Shown here: in pieces, positions 53,101 to 64,000 of the stretch | Layout of the letters: each line of letters begins with the position of its first letter | How positions within the stretch are numbered: the first letter of the stretch is position 1 | DNA from: Cyanoderma ruficeps | Taxonomy: Eukaryota > Chordata > Aves > Passeriformes > Timaliidae | Length of the DNA stretch: 64,000 nt | Reading direction: 5' to 3' | Assembly (NCBI GenBank): GCA_008694505.1 | Contig: VZDJ01007747.1 | Location: 9,518,399 to 9,582,398, forward strand | Program-made: the position numbers and the translations under genes | Notes under the pieces: generated by a model | The model's input: only the letters and a program-made list of their open reading frames with translations | What the model was told of the DNA's origin: nothing | Databases searched by the model: none

Positions 53101-56100
53101 AAGTCATGTTTCTGATCTCAAATTCCTGTGTTTTCTTTGGGCCTGGCTTGGTTTTTTTTTCAATCCAAACTTATATCACTATGACATCATGTCCCCACTA
53201 TCTCACTTTTAGCAACTCAGCGTGACACCAAACAGAAAGGGCACAAGCCTCTACCAGACAAAAATAATTTATTTATCATTCACAACTCTCCAGAGTTTCA
53301 GTACCACTTGGGTTAACATAATTGTCATACAACTTATTTAACACTTCACTCTTTGAAGGATTGACAATGAAAGCAGACACCATATGCTTCTCTAGGCAAT
53401 CGACCACTTTTACACTTGTACAATTTTTTGTACTTTTTTTTTAGATACTGGGATGTATGAGAGATACTTGTACCACTAATATTTCTGGGACATGAACCAT
53501 AATTAAGTAAGCGTTTAGTTCTGGAAATGTCAGCCTAGGAAAAATTAATGACACTGTGTCAACACCCAGTGATGCAAAGAGACAAATGATGCAACACTGC
53601 TCTTTCATTACTGCCAGCCTTTAAAAAATCTCTATTTTTATTTTGTAACTTTTTTTCAGCCAAGTAGCATATTCTAGGGATAATCAATAACTCTAAAACT
53701 GAGATAAAGATATCACAAGTGAACTTTTTTACAAATTAAGCCTGTGTAAACCTCTCATTCTACCATCATGAGATAGTATTTCTCCAATATTATGAAGTAA
53801 AGCTGTACTTATTTTTTTTCACAGAACCTTACTGTATAAAATAGTTTAAAATACAGTACAATACAGTAAAAATAGGCCTATGTTGTTGCCTAACAGTGAG
53901 TGGAAACAAATTTACTAGCTTGTAGAATTAGAGAAATACTCTTTTTGGAGCTCTGTCATTGACTCGATAGCTTCCATTGCATGAGGTCAATAGGTCACTG
54001 AACCGTTGTGGGTTTAATCACTCACGGTAAAATACTTAGCAGTTTCTGAACAGAAAAAAACTACATAACATTCTAAGTGCTGGGGTTAACTTGCCCTGGG
54101 ACTGACATACAAATAGCACATAGTTCCCAATTTAATCAAGTAGTTTTTGCTGTAATATAAATAACTGGTCCTTTATTAACTCAGAAGAAAGTCTGTGCCA
54201 GTGTTAAGAAAACTGAATGTTGCTTTCCAAATTGAAACATGGAAAAGGTAAATAAAAATTTAAAAGTTGGTTTCTGGCAAAGAAAAATTTGGATTTTGTA
54301 ATCAGAAAAGGACTAAAAGGCTAAAAACTGGAAACTTCCTCAAGGGCCATCCAGCCCAGTGTCTTGCTGTGACAAAAAATGTACACAACTAGTCCTACTT
54401 TAAACAAATCAAAGAATACCAATTAATTTTGAGAGCTTCCTTCTCCACTGCTCCTGTTTCAAGGCTGCTCCAGAATATAACTCCTACAGTATTTATTCTT
54501 CTTTTTTCCTTAGAATAGAAAATTTGTTTACTCAGGCCCATTACCATTATTGTTAAAGTTTTCTTTATCTTTTATCTTAAGTAGTAGCTTTCTGTGTCAA
54601 TCTACTTACCCAACTGAAGGCATCAACAGGACTTTGAGGGCAAGCAATCTTACCCTCCTGTGTGACTGTCAGGAGGTCTCATGAGTGGTCAGCCTAGAAA
54701 GTTTCCTTAACATAAGCTAAGTAGGGATCTTTCAGTCTTGCCCCAAAGGTATGTCGTCTGTCATCCCACATGCTCTTTTATGAAACTTCAATTTAAAAGT
54801 TCGTAATTTTAAAATCCATAACCTGTAACTATTTTCAAGTACAAGCACATTTAAAATAGCAAATGACTTGACTCAGATGGGACTGGATCAGCAGCAGTAG
54901 TCTGTAGCTGTAAAGGGCTATGTCTGTAAAAATGTTACCATAAAGAAAGAAGACTCTGAAGTTGTCAGGCTAGGATTTAATTTTCTCTGATAAGAAGAAA
55001 CATATATTCTGTTGTGCTTGTGAATTAGGAGGTGGGGATTTCTTTTTGCTGGGTTTTGTGTTTTTCTTTAACTACATAATTCTTGAATTATATGCATGAA
55101 AGTATGCTAGCAGTTTTGGAATATGACCATGATTTCACCAAAACCTTTTACAGAAGAACAAATACTTTCCCTGTCTCTGAACTTACACATTCTAGGAAGG
55201 CTTTTGTCTTTTTCAAAGCTCTATTACATAGAGATTCTATTATTAACTGCATCTCTATCTTTATCACTCATTTTTAATTTACTGTAGACTTTTTATTAGC
55301 AGTTCTTAAGCACCTGACCTTGTACTAGAACATTTCATTCCATTTCTATTAATGCTGTTTTAAGGTCACCCTGATCTTCCTATGCATTATTTCATCTTCC
55401 TGTGAATTTTCAGCATCTCTCAACTTTGACTGCCAGATTTTTCTATCTGGCCCCTGACATTTCAGTAGTAATTTACTGTTTCACATCATTTAGGATGATG
55501 TGGACGACTGAGAAACAGTGGCGAAGAACAGGTGGATGTAATATATGGAGCTGGTGAGAAACACTGACTACAGTGACCACCACCAAATTAGGCACAAAGA
55601 AAAACAGCTGGAATGCCACTGCTCCATATGGGCTCCAGATTCACATCAATATATTTTCAGCATTTAAAAGAAATCTATTATTATTTCTTACACGATCAAT
55701 GATTTTCAAGTAAAATCACTTTCAAATATTATTCAGCTCATTAAATATCTAGCTCACCATTAGAACTCAACTTTCTAATTTAGAATCCTAATTTAGTAAT
55801 GGCATCCAGGTGCCACACTTACATGGAATTTTCTTGGACTTCTGTGACTAGTTTCTAAGTAATAGAAATCAACCTTGTCCAAACTTTCCTCCACACAGTG
55901 ACACTTTAAAAGACAAAACCAAAAAAATAATTTAAATATATTCATCAACACTTTGAAATTTTTCCTATGGATTATTCTATTGACTCCTTTCTAGTAGATT
56001 TGGTCCTCTAAATTTGAAATTGAACATCCATAAAAGCAGTATTAAAATACAAGTACCACATATGTGAGCAAGTGTATGATGGATGTCAAACAATATGCAT

Positions 56101-56483
56101 TTTTTACTCACAATACAAACAATGGCATTTATTTTGCTACTTTGCATACTTTGGTACTTTAAAATTATAAAAAATATTTTTTTTATATTGGCCTTTATCA
56201 AAGTAGTTTACATACATACAAATGCTATCCCAATCACAAATTAGGATCCTTCTTTCTTGGATTCAATTAAGAAGTATTCTCTAAATCAGTCTTAATCAGT
56301 CCAACTTTATCTACAACAACATATTTTTTCTCTTTAAAGGATAATTTATTTATTGCCTATTCTGTCAAGGACGTTTTTCATTAAAAATCTTGTTGATTGC
56401 TTTGGGTCCAAATGCATGTGTGATATTTTTATAAACAGATGAGAGTGGGTGAACAGAATGGTTCTTTTAAAATTAATTACCTT
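47129..56483. other. AT-rich unique sequence, no supported gene
   Basis: The longest featureless stretch, over 9 kb. One minus-strand block at 50665-50740 has a strong donor GCC|GTAAGTG and a TTTCTACAG acceptor (76 nt, phase 2 to 0). Another at about 52427-52500 has a good TATTTCTTACAG acceptor but a weak donor. Their phases do not chain. At 54340-54700 the phrase GGGCCATCCAGCCCAGTGT resembles an ancient CR1 or amniote repeat read antisense, too decayed to call. Confidence 0.45.
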
Positions 56484-56547
56484 AAAAAAATCAACAACAA
56501 CAACAAAAAAACCCCACAAACAAACAAACAAAAAAACCCCAAACAAC
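56484..56547. repeat. A/C-rich low-complexity tract
   Basis: A7, (CAA)n, A7-CCCC, (CAAA)n, A7-CCCC in order. The same style recurs at 22976, 30471 and 59731. The overlapping lysine/asparagine- or valine/phenylalanine-rich frames are products of this tract. Confidence 0.87.
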
Positions 56548-58726
56548 TTGCATCAGGCAATACAGGGCCTTATAACCAATACAAATCCAAATGGGCTGGA
56601 CAGAAAAGTGCTGTGGCTCTGCTCCCATCCACCTGCATAGACATTTTCTTCTACCACCCTGCTGCAAAACTGTGGTTCTGAAGTTGCAGAGTGGATATTT
56701 GGACCGTAGTAAAAATAAAATAGGCAGAAAATGGTTCCTTTTGTCAAACCACCCAAACAGGTACTAATAGGTACAACATGGGATATTGCAACCCAAATTC
56801 TATTTCTGTTCTACATTGTACTTTAGGATCATAAATGGTTTTATAAGCTTTCTGAGACTGAGTAGTAATTAAAGGGAAAGTGAAGTGAGGCTTAAGCACC
56901 TGAGCAGGAACTCAGAGTAAATGCCCTCTTGAAATCTGTGGGAATATGAGAAAGATACACAGCACCTCAGAGTGATGGGGCATTGGGAGAGAACAGATGC
57001 ATGTTGCAAATCAGCCAGGGAAAAGAGCAGTGAGAACTGGATATTCGTTGCATCACGGGAGTCAAAGACAGACCTTCAGGATGAGAAATGCAGCTTTCAT
57101 AGGCAACCACAAAATGGAGAGATTTGCCTTTCTGAAAACCTTTCCCCTCCTCCTTCAAACAGATATGCAGCCTGGAAGGCTGTAGGCATTCCTGTTGTGC
57201 CAGGCACTCTCTTTCTCCATCTGCATTTGTCATACAGTGTTTCTGCAGTGCATCTGTTTTTTCAAGGCCAATCCAGCATTGTTCAATACACATATATTTC
57301 TGTGTTGTGCATCTCTCTTTGTAAAGGAGATGAACAACATCCTTCAAGAAAAATCTTAAAAAAGAATCTTAAAGGCAATAGATTTGAATAAGGAATATAG
57401 CATTTTCTTTTCATGAGAAAATGAAAGCAACCACTCTTCCACAGAACACCCACAGTCAGCTGAAACATTAATGAGCAAAAGGGAACACATACCAGTTCCT
57501 TTGCCTGCTTTATTGGCTCTGCTTTTCCACGAATGGCAGAAGATATAAATATTACTGTTAGCCTTGGGGCTTTCTTCAAAAATGCTTGTCTGTATCAACT
57601 CATATTGTGAAAAAGTGTCAGTAGCTGTGTTAAACCACTGCAGGCTGAAACTGAAAAATGGCACAATAATTTTTTCAACCAGTGCATGCAAGATCAAAGC
57701 TGTTAAGAGGGGATGACAGGTGGCATAAACGTCCCAAGGCCCTGACTCACTAGACACATAACAGCATCCACTATAACTCTAATAAAAACAGTCCCAGTAA
57801 AAACATCATAAAAAGCAGCAAGTAGCCTGTTATATCGTTGACCTTGGGGTCATTCCACCAAGAGATCATCTGGTAGCCCAGTGAGAAATGTGTAATTGTA
57901 TTTTATTCTCACACACTAGGCTAAAACTGTCAGATAATAAAATATCAGAAAGACATTTTAAAAGACATATTTATATTGATTGCAACAATAAAATCAATGC
58001 CAAAGTACGATCTCCTTACAGAAACCCATTTTCAAAGAAATTGTATTGTTTTACATGACTCACAATTTTGTTAATGTTCTGGTTTCAGACTTGTAGTTCT
58101 TACTTCAGTTAAAATAATTATTTAGTTATAGCTAGTAGTTAATGAATATTAATGCATTGTCTACGTGACGATTAATAATATTTTGTAGGAGGTAGAACAG
58201 TGTGTCAAATCTAGACTTCTAGTAAACCATATTGATACTTGTCATTTAAAAATTAAAAACTATACCTTGTCTTTGAAGAAAGTTATGAAAATAAAATACT
58301 TTTTTTCCTCTATATTCTGTAATGTGTTTTTGTAAATTTATTTTTTACAGCTATAATTATATTGGAAACAAACCTGTCTAACCTAATGATTTTTATTTGA
58401 ACTGCTTGCATCATCTTGAAATATAGATCAAAGCAGATACATGAGTGGTAGTTAGGTATCTACTTTGGAAAGAAATAGAATCATGATAGGAATTAATAGA
58501 AGAAAGGATTTCAAGTATCAGTACTACGCAGACTAGATTTAGATGTTAGATCATTAGGTTGAAGGAAAACAACTTGTCTTTTCCAACACGGTACATAAAA
58601 TGTAGTGATATTCGCTGTGATAATAACCCGAAGGCCTTAGGAGACACACAAAAATGCAAAGTTCACACACGAAAAAATAAGGCTAAAGCATTATTTATAG
58701 GGATGTGCTTGGGTCCTTAACCTGTA
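56548..58726. other. Unique sequence with one exon-like block, no supported gene
   Basis: A minus-strand block at 57493-57637 (145 nt, phase 0 to 1) has an AGCCTGCAG acceptor and a clean ACTG|GTATGTG donor. Its frame is protein-like (QWFNTATDTFSQYELIQTS). At 56967-57391 frames of 126 and 139 codons are open on both strands at once, which argues for chance. No transposon is recognised. Confidence 0.4.
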
Positions 58727-58774
58727 AATAAATCATACTGAGGCTTTTTATGTGAATGAAGCCTCAGATTTATT
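58727..58774. other. Imperfect hairpin
   Basis: CTGAGGCTT (58738-58746) pairs perfectly with AAGCCTCAG (58759-58767) around a 12-nt loop. After a 4-nt bulge on the left side, AATAAAT (58727-58733) pairs with ATTTATT (58768-58774). The total is 16 bp. This is shorter than a typical microRNA precursor stem, so its function is unknown. Confidence 0.7.
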
Positions 58775-59054
58775 CCTTCAGAGAAAGACATGAAAGCCTG
58801 CACTGCTTTGTGAAGCAGACCTGGTACAACAGTAGCTTGGAGGCGGAATGGAGTTCATTTGAATGTTATTTAGGGAACCAGCTCTGCAGAGTTTAAAGTG
58901 GTCTTACATCAGCCCAGCTGACCTTTGAGGAACAGATACAAGCAGAGCTGCAGGGGAAGGGGCTTTGCTCTGCGGGGAATAAGGGCACATGCTCTCAAAC
59001 CAGGCTGTGAAATCCTGCTTGTTCATAAGAGGAAGGCAAACTGGCCACTGATTA

Positions 59055-59411
59055 ATGGTCATTTTCAGACATGCAGAGTACAGAGTAAAAGTTTACCTGT
59101 TGCTTTTAGAAGTAGCACAGGCATTAATTAAGCATCTCACTAAAACTTCACAACTTCAGGCACTACTTATTGAACATGACCAGCTGGGTACACTGATTTT
59201 GATGAAGTTATTTTGCACTACACGACAGCTCAGGTTTACCACTATTCTTTGCAAGTCAAGGAGACCCACTGCCAAGTCCGGCAAAGAGCTCATGCTGGGG
59301 CTGCTGTGTCACATGCACAGCCCTGTGAGGGCAGAGACACATCCAGAGCCCCTTGCTGGTGTCACCCAGCTGGCCAAGTGCCCTGTTCCACCTGTGCTCC
59401 CAGCTGAAAAG
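59055..59411 (+). CDS. Long open frame ending at a strong donor (doubtful)
   Basis: The longest open frame in the window runs from 59055 to 59615 (186 codons). Inside it, a textbook donor AAAAG|GTGAGTC lies at 59411/59412, and an acceptor-like GTCACATGCACAG lies near 59320, so a roughly 90-nt exon (reading THPEPLAGVTQLAKC) is conceivable. The region is less AT-rich than its surroundings. The N-terminal part has no recognisable domain, and an overlapping frame is also open. I cannot tell an exon of a coding gene from an exon of a non-coding RNA or chance. Confidence 0.12.
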
Positions 59412-60375
59412 GTGAGTCTTGCCCAGAGCTGCCAAGAGACAGACACCTCACTGCTATGCAGACAAACCAGTGACTCCCGGTCTGCACTGGGCATACAGAT
59501 TAACCTGACACCTTTCTCACATAAATTTCAATGTCAGTGTGCTCAGTGTAAAGAATCTTTTTTTCACATGCTCTTTACACCATGGTTAAATAGGAAAATT
59601 GATTCCATCACCTAAAAACACAAGAATTTTATGAACCCAAGCACTCCAACTCTTCCACATGACACTTTTGGATGGACACATATTTTTCTGATGCCTAAGT
59701 GAAAAGGTAAGGATAATACTTTTATGAGAGGGAAAAAAAAACAAAAAAAACCCCCCCAACAACCCCCCAAAGCCCTATCAAACCGGTTCCGAGACATTTC
59801 CCAACTCAATCATGTTTTGAGAATTGTAACACTGACTGAATAAAGCAGTGAGCCTCAAATACTGCACATACACTAAACCATCCCTAAGCCTCAGCATCAG
59901 ACATTACTGCACTCAAGTTGAATTGACAAACGCTTCCAGTGCCTTAAAATGGGTGTATCTGTCTTCAGTTAGTGACTGCTTCATAGTCCCAAACAGCAAA
60001 TGAAAGGACACGAGATTGAAACTCAAAGCTCAGAAGTGACATATTACTCTGTCAATTTCAGTTTATAATCTTTTTTTAATTGCCAGTTATACACACTGGT
60101 TTTCCATCAGACAAGCAAATAAATGTGAGTGTTTCTCAGAGACACAGAGACATTGCTCTTCTTTCTCCTTTTCTCTCATAGTTAAGCAATTATGAAGTTA
60201 AAAGAACAGACAAGGAGAGGCAGCAAATCTTCCTTCCTTAAGTGAACAATTGTTTGGGACTGTCGATGTGATAGTTCATGTAAGGCAAGTATTTGCCCCT
60301 AAAATAGTTTGCTGGTAGAGACTATATGTTACTACAGAAGCACATAGCACCTAACATATAAAGTATAGCAAATCA
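59412..60375. other. Unique sequence with an A/C tract
   Basis: An A/C-rich tract sits at 59731-59772. The rest up to the left inverted-repeat arm is unique-looking, with no gene recognised. Confidence 0.45.
59731..59772. repeat. A/C-rich low-complexity tract
   Basis: A9-C-A8 followed by C7, AACAA and C6. It is the most C-rich of the similar tracts in this window. Confidence 0.87.
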
Positions 60376-60470
60376 TAAGTTTGGAAGTTGAATAATTGAG
60401 AACAAAAATAGTTACATTAACAGCAGCCCCAGTATTTGTAGTAGCAAAACAAACACCTGTGTGAGCTGGA
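60376..60470 (+). repeat. Left arm of a 95-bp inverted repeat
   Basis: This 95-bp block begins TAAGTTTGGAAGTTG and ends GTGTGAGCTGGA. It is the reverse complement of 62801-62895 with only two mismatches (CAGCAGCCCC here against CAGCGGTCCC there), about 98% identity and no gap. Identity stops abruptly at both ends. The outer edge starts with TA, as the other arm ends with TA. It overlaps no recognised repeat family. Confidence 0.95.
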
Positions 60471-61179
60471 TTTATTTTTAAAATAAATCAGGCATACTAT
60501 GTGTTTTACAGGTGTAAGGATTGCTGTTGTAATTTCCCTCGGTGCTGGGGGCATATGCCCTACCTGCTGTGTACAATATCTGCTGATCAGGTTTCCCAAG
60601 AGCAGATGTAGCTCCAGTAGCTGATTTCTAAGAATCACCTGTTTATCACAGAGACTACTATAATTTTCTCTCTCCTGAGAGATATTTTTTGATTTAAAAT
60701 ATGATTATTTTTTGCTTTCTACCTTTTAATGTAATACAGCTACTTGTCCTGTATCAAACGCCTGCTTGAAAAGGTAAATGCTAATGCCAAGTAATTTACA
60801 TAAAGGAAAAACAAAGCAATTTTTTCTAATCGTTGGCATAAAGCAATTTGCCTTTTGAAGCAGTAAAGATAATTGGTGACAATATTGTTACAACATATTT
60901 AAATGAGTAAAGCATTGATCCTACAGGGGAGCATAATTAGCACAGCAGAAGTCATGCAGGGAGGGACTTAAAAAAATTATTGGAAAGTGACTTGAATTTT
61001 AAGTAAGTTATATTGCTATTTTTACTACACATATTATCCATAGAGTTGCCCAGATACCAAGACACTAAGTCTTGGCGAAATAAAGAAGAGCAGGAACTAC
61101 AATGATTTCTTTCCTTAATAAATACTTCAATAGGTATTTTCATTATTATCCTTCCTGAAGAGACTTTAAAAGCAATACT
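60471..61179. other. AT-rich left part of the repeat-bounded segment
   Basis: Unique AT-rich DNA between the left arm and the CpG-rich block. A perfect ACAATATTGT palindrome occurs near 60879 and several TAATTA-like words nearby. No transposase-like frame is seen. The 147-codon minus frame at 60952-61395 ends in this part. Confidence 0.4.
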
Positions 61180-61860
61180 GAGAGGCGCAGCATTGCCTGT
61201 CGGCTTCAAGCAGTGCGGCTCAGGCATTCCCCCTGCTATGTGGTACCGAGTGTCTGGGTGGCCCAGCCCGAAGGAGGCAAAAGAGAGGTAAGGAGAGCAC
61301 AGGAACCGCAGCCCAAGGGGTGAAAGTGCAGGGAAGCGGGACCGAGCGGGAAGCACCAGCCGTGATAGTGGCAGAAGGAGGAGGAGTAGGCTCATGGCTG
61401 AGAGTGGAGTTGCACTCTACCGAGATGCTGCCTGTGCTCCCAGCATGTCAGGGTGAGGAAGGGAGGCTAACACCGCCTGTCCATGTGGAGCATGTTCAAG
61501 AAGAAGAAAAGAGGAAGGCAAGATCTAATTTTTCATTTAGAAACCTAGACTTAAGCCAGATGATGCAATGCATCCGTTATACTAATTACAGCTTAAATCA
61601 AAGAAGCCAAAAAAGCAGATGGGCTATTGCTATGACATAAAGTAAATTTGGAGGCCCTGCAGATGCGTCTCTGTGGGTTGGAAAAAGCCTCCCACCAAGG
61701 CAGCAGGGAGGTGGCCCGCACAGCCATGTGCCAGTGGAGCACCGCCGCTGCGGTCCGCAGGCAGAGAGAGGAGTGGGGCAGCGGCTGTGCGGGAGGAGCA
61801 CCCGGAGACCTGCACAGCGAGGGGCTGGCATAACTTAGAAGGATCAGGGACGGCCCCACA
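61180..61860. promoter_or_regulatory. CpG-rich block, possible promoter island
   Basis: The only stretch in the window with dense CpG. By eye there are about ten CpG in 61185-61375 and about a dozen in 61660-61855, in GC-rich context, while flanking DNA has almost none. On the plus strand a good donor GAGAG|GTAAGG lies at 61287/61288 and a second, CAGG|GTGAGG, near 61453. On the minus strand an ATG in fair context (CAGCCATGAGC, 61395) starts a leucine-rich, signal-like N-terminus (MSLLLLLLPLSRLVLP). These hints fit a promoter of an unknown transcript but do not prove one. A GC-rich transposon fragment is the alternative. Confidence 0.4.
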
Positions 61861-62800
61861 CACTACAGAAAAGGGATATGATGACACACTAGCATTCCAG
61901 AGGCTACAGGAGGTGATCTGAAGCTGCTACATCGCCTTGAATGTTTATGGCTTCCCCATTTGTGAGTAGGGAATTACAGAAGCTGTTTTGACTCCAGGTC
62001 TTTAAAGAATAGAAATGCTAGTACAGCTGCATTAACTCTTTTATATTAATGATGTTGCCAATGCAGGACTTAATTAAATGTGAGTGACCTATGCAGATTT
62101 GGACATTATAGTATGAAGGGCAGCACTTGTCCTCTGATTTTCACATTAAAGGAATGTTTCCCCATGTCTGAGTCTCTGCTGGAGTAGAACTGTGGCTCTT
62201 TCAATGACAAATAACCATGGCAATGTGTTGGATAAATTATGTCCAATTTCATTCTACTCTGACAACTGACACATCTTTCCTGTGATGTAATCATGATTAA
62301 TAATTTATAAATAATTCATTATAAATTGTTCACTTACTTTTCTTAATTTTAAGTAACCACTGTGACAAAACTGCCTAATTGAAATCATCAATAGAATAAA
62401 ACTCAAGATTCCTTGGCAGAAAGTTTAGATTAATATGAAAAACATATTCTGAGTTGCTATACTAGATCATTAGGGAAAGCTGGTTAATTACCATAAAGTG
62501 ATTATGACACAGGCTGAAGTATGAACTGAATTGAATCCTGTGATCATCCATGTGCTCAGGAAGTCTGGTAACTAGGCTTGTCACCTCTAGAAATTCTACT
62601 TTGCGAGATCTCTAACCAAACCTGGCAGCACATCAGAGATGTAAGACTGAAAGGAAAAAAAAGAAGAGTAGAAATACTCCATAGCTGTCATCTCTGTTTC
62701 TCCAGACAGCCATTTTTACCCCAAAATCTAGGTAAAAATCCTGGGAAGGAGAGAGCATCACAATCACCACTCTCTCACTGAAGTCAGTGAGTTAGGATCC
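61861..62800. other. AT-rich right part of the repeat-bounded segment
   Basis: Unique AT-rich DNA between the CpG-rich block and the right arm. The 62285-62510 portion is dense in homeodomain-type words (AATCATGATTAATAATTTAT, GGTTAATTACC) and could be a conserved enhancer-like element. No transposase or other coding frame is seen. Confidence 0.4.
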
Positions 62801-62895
62801 TCCAGCTCACACAGGTGTTTGTTTTGCTACTACAAATACTGGGACCGCTGTTAATGTAACTATTTTTGTTCTCAATTATTCAACTTCCAAACTTA
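62801..62895 (-). repeat. Right arm of a 95-bp inverted repeat
   Basis: The partner of 60376-60470 in opposite orientation. On the plus strand it begins TCCAGCTCACACAGG and ends CTTCCAAACTTA. The outer flank (AAAACTTAGCC) does not match the flank of the left arm beyond the shared TA. The central spacer between arms is 2330 bp. Confidence 0.95.
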
Positions 62896-64000
62896 AAAAC
62901 TTAGCCTTGTGCTACATAAAACATAGAGAAGTTGCAATCTATCGTGCCAATTTACAGTGATGATAGGGGAAAATAGTCCAAGAAAATAAAAGAAAGCAAG
63001 TTCAAGTAAAGGAATTTTTTTTCTTCACTCACTGTTTGCATAAGAGCACTCATACCAGTGAAGTGGTAGGGAAAGTGGATGGAGACACTTTTAAGAGGAA
63101 ATCTCAGGACAAAGTGGGTGATCATTGTTCTCAATTGGATTTAATGACTGTGCAGTATATTAAGCATTATGGGAAGAAAGGGAAAATAGTATTAAGCCTT
63201 GAGATAAAAATTCAGAGAGTATTCCTACTGTACTATTGCTCACTTAACAGGCTTGGAGACTAGGAAAAAATTACATTTGAGAACTAAAAAAGCCATTTGG
63301 AACAAACCAAGACTACCTTCCTTTTCCTTACCTTTATTTTTTCAGTGTTTAGGAAGTGATCCTTACTCAGTTTCTGCAGACATTCTTGAATAAAACTCAT
63401 GCATGGGACCTGCCTTAAGGTCAATGAAACTAATCACAATTCACATGCTTACAGCAAAATGCAAACTGAAATTTAGCTGTTTACTGAACCACTTTGATGG
63501 ATTTTATTTTGTACAAGGTGACTGAGCTTATGCAAACACAACATATTTTTGCAGCACTTACTTACAAAAAGCTTCTATTGAAATCTACATGACAAATCCA
63601 ATTTAAAGAGGAAGCGGAGTATCTCTAGGTCTGTAATTTTTTAATTATCCTCTTAAAAAATAATCTTAAAGACACATTACAATACATTATTAAATGAGCA
63701 TGCACTGCACTGATGAGAGCAATTTCAGTTCATACAAAGCTTTCCACTTCCATTCATTAACTCATTACATACTACACATCAAACTTTAAAGCTATTGCAT
63801 AGTCTCAGGCCAAAGAGGTGCTTTCCGCCAAAAACCAGACTAATTTGTCTGGTTATCCATTCTTTATTAACCATCCAGATAGCCAGTTCCTTCCTTTAGG
63901 CTTAATGCTACTCCTAACAGCTCACAGCCACTATTGCTAAGGTTGCCATATTGGGAAATAGGGGAAAGTACTTAAAGACATCTTAAACAATCTTCCTTCC
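62896..64000. other. AT-rich unique sequence, no supported gene
   Basis: No gene, transposon or microsatellite is recognised from the right arm to the end of the window. Confidence 0.5.

Noticed and set aside
54340..54700. Ancient CR1 or other amniote repeat in antisense orientation
   Set aside because: Only one phrase (GGCCATCCAGCCCAGTGT) resembles such elements; the rest is too diverged to support a call by eye.
56967..57391. Frames of 126 codons (minus) and 139 codons (plus) over the same DNA
   Set aside because: Long frames open on both strands simultaneously with no clean exon boundaries suggest chance.
60376..62895. The inverted repeat as a hairpin RNA or CRISPR-like structure
   Set aside because: Arms are separated by 2.3 kb, there are only two copies and they are inverted, and the DNA is vertebrate in character.

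Overview
The window reads as nuclear DNA of a vertebrate, most likely a bird. It is AT-rich (about 60-65% A+T by eye) and poor in CpG, and no stretch is organised as a prokaryotic operon. The clearest recognisable features are four copies of the CR1 LINE, three of them ending in the short ATTCTATG/ATTCTGTG-type repeats typical of avian CR1 3' ends (positions 20021-20612 minus, 25600-26335 plus, 30935-31057 plus, 35100-36003 plus). All are 5'-truncated and decayed. I recognised no known protein-coding gene. The many open frames of 60-186 codons have the composition of chance frames in AT-rich intronic or intergenic DNA, or of antisense CR1.

Layout. 1-20 kb: unique AT-rich DNA with a (CA)n and an (AT)n microsatellite and two weak LTR-like relics. 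17-24.5 kb: on the minus strand, four pieces together look like a small multi-exon gene. They are a start exon with a signal-peptide-like N-terminus and a good donor, then three further blocks with good splice signals and compatible reading phases. This is my best candidate for an undescribed gene, but it rests on splice-site pattern and frame only. 20-36 kb: all four CR1 copies. 36-58 kb: AT-rich unique sequence with no gene that I can support, only isolated exon-like blocks. 58.7-63 kb: a less AT-rich stretch that includes the longest open frame (59055-59615, with a strong splice donor inside it). It also holds a 2.5-kb segment bounded by two 95-bp inverted repeats about 98% identical to each other (60376-60470 and 62801-62895). 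That segment encloses the only CpG-rich block in the window (about 61180-61860).

The most interesting structure is the inverted-repeat-bounded segment at 60.4-62.9 kb. Its arms are far less diverged than the decayed CR1 copies, and the identity stops at a TA dinucleotide on both outer edges. It could be a non-autonomous DNA transposon, a foldback or inverted duplication, or two opposed copies of an uncatalogued repeat. No search could be run, so all family names other than CR1, and all exon calls, are tentative.
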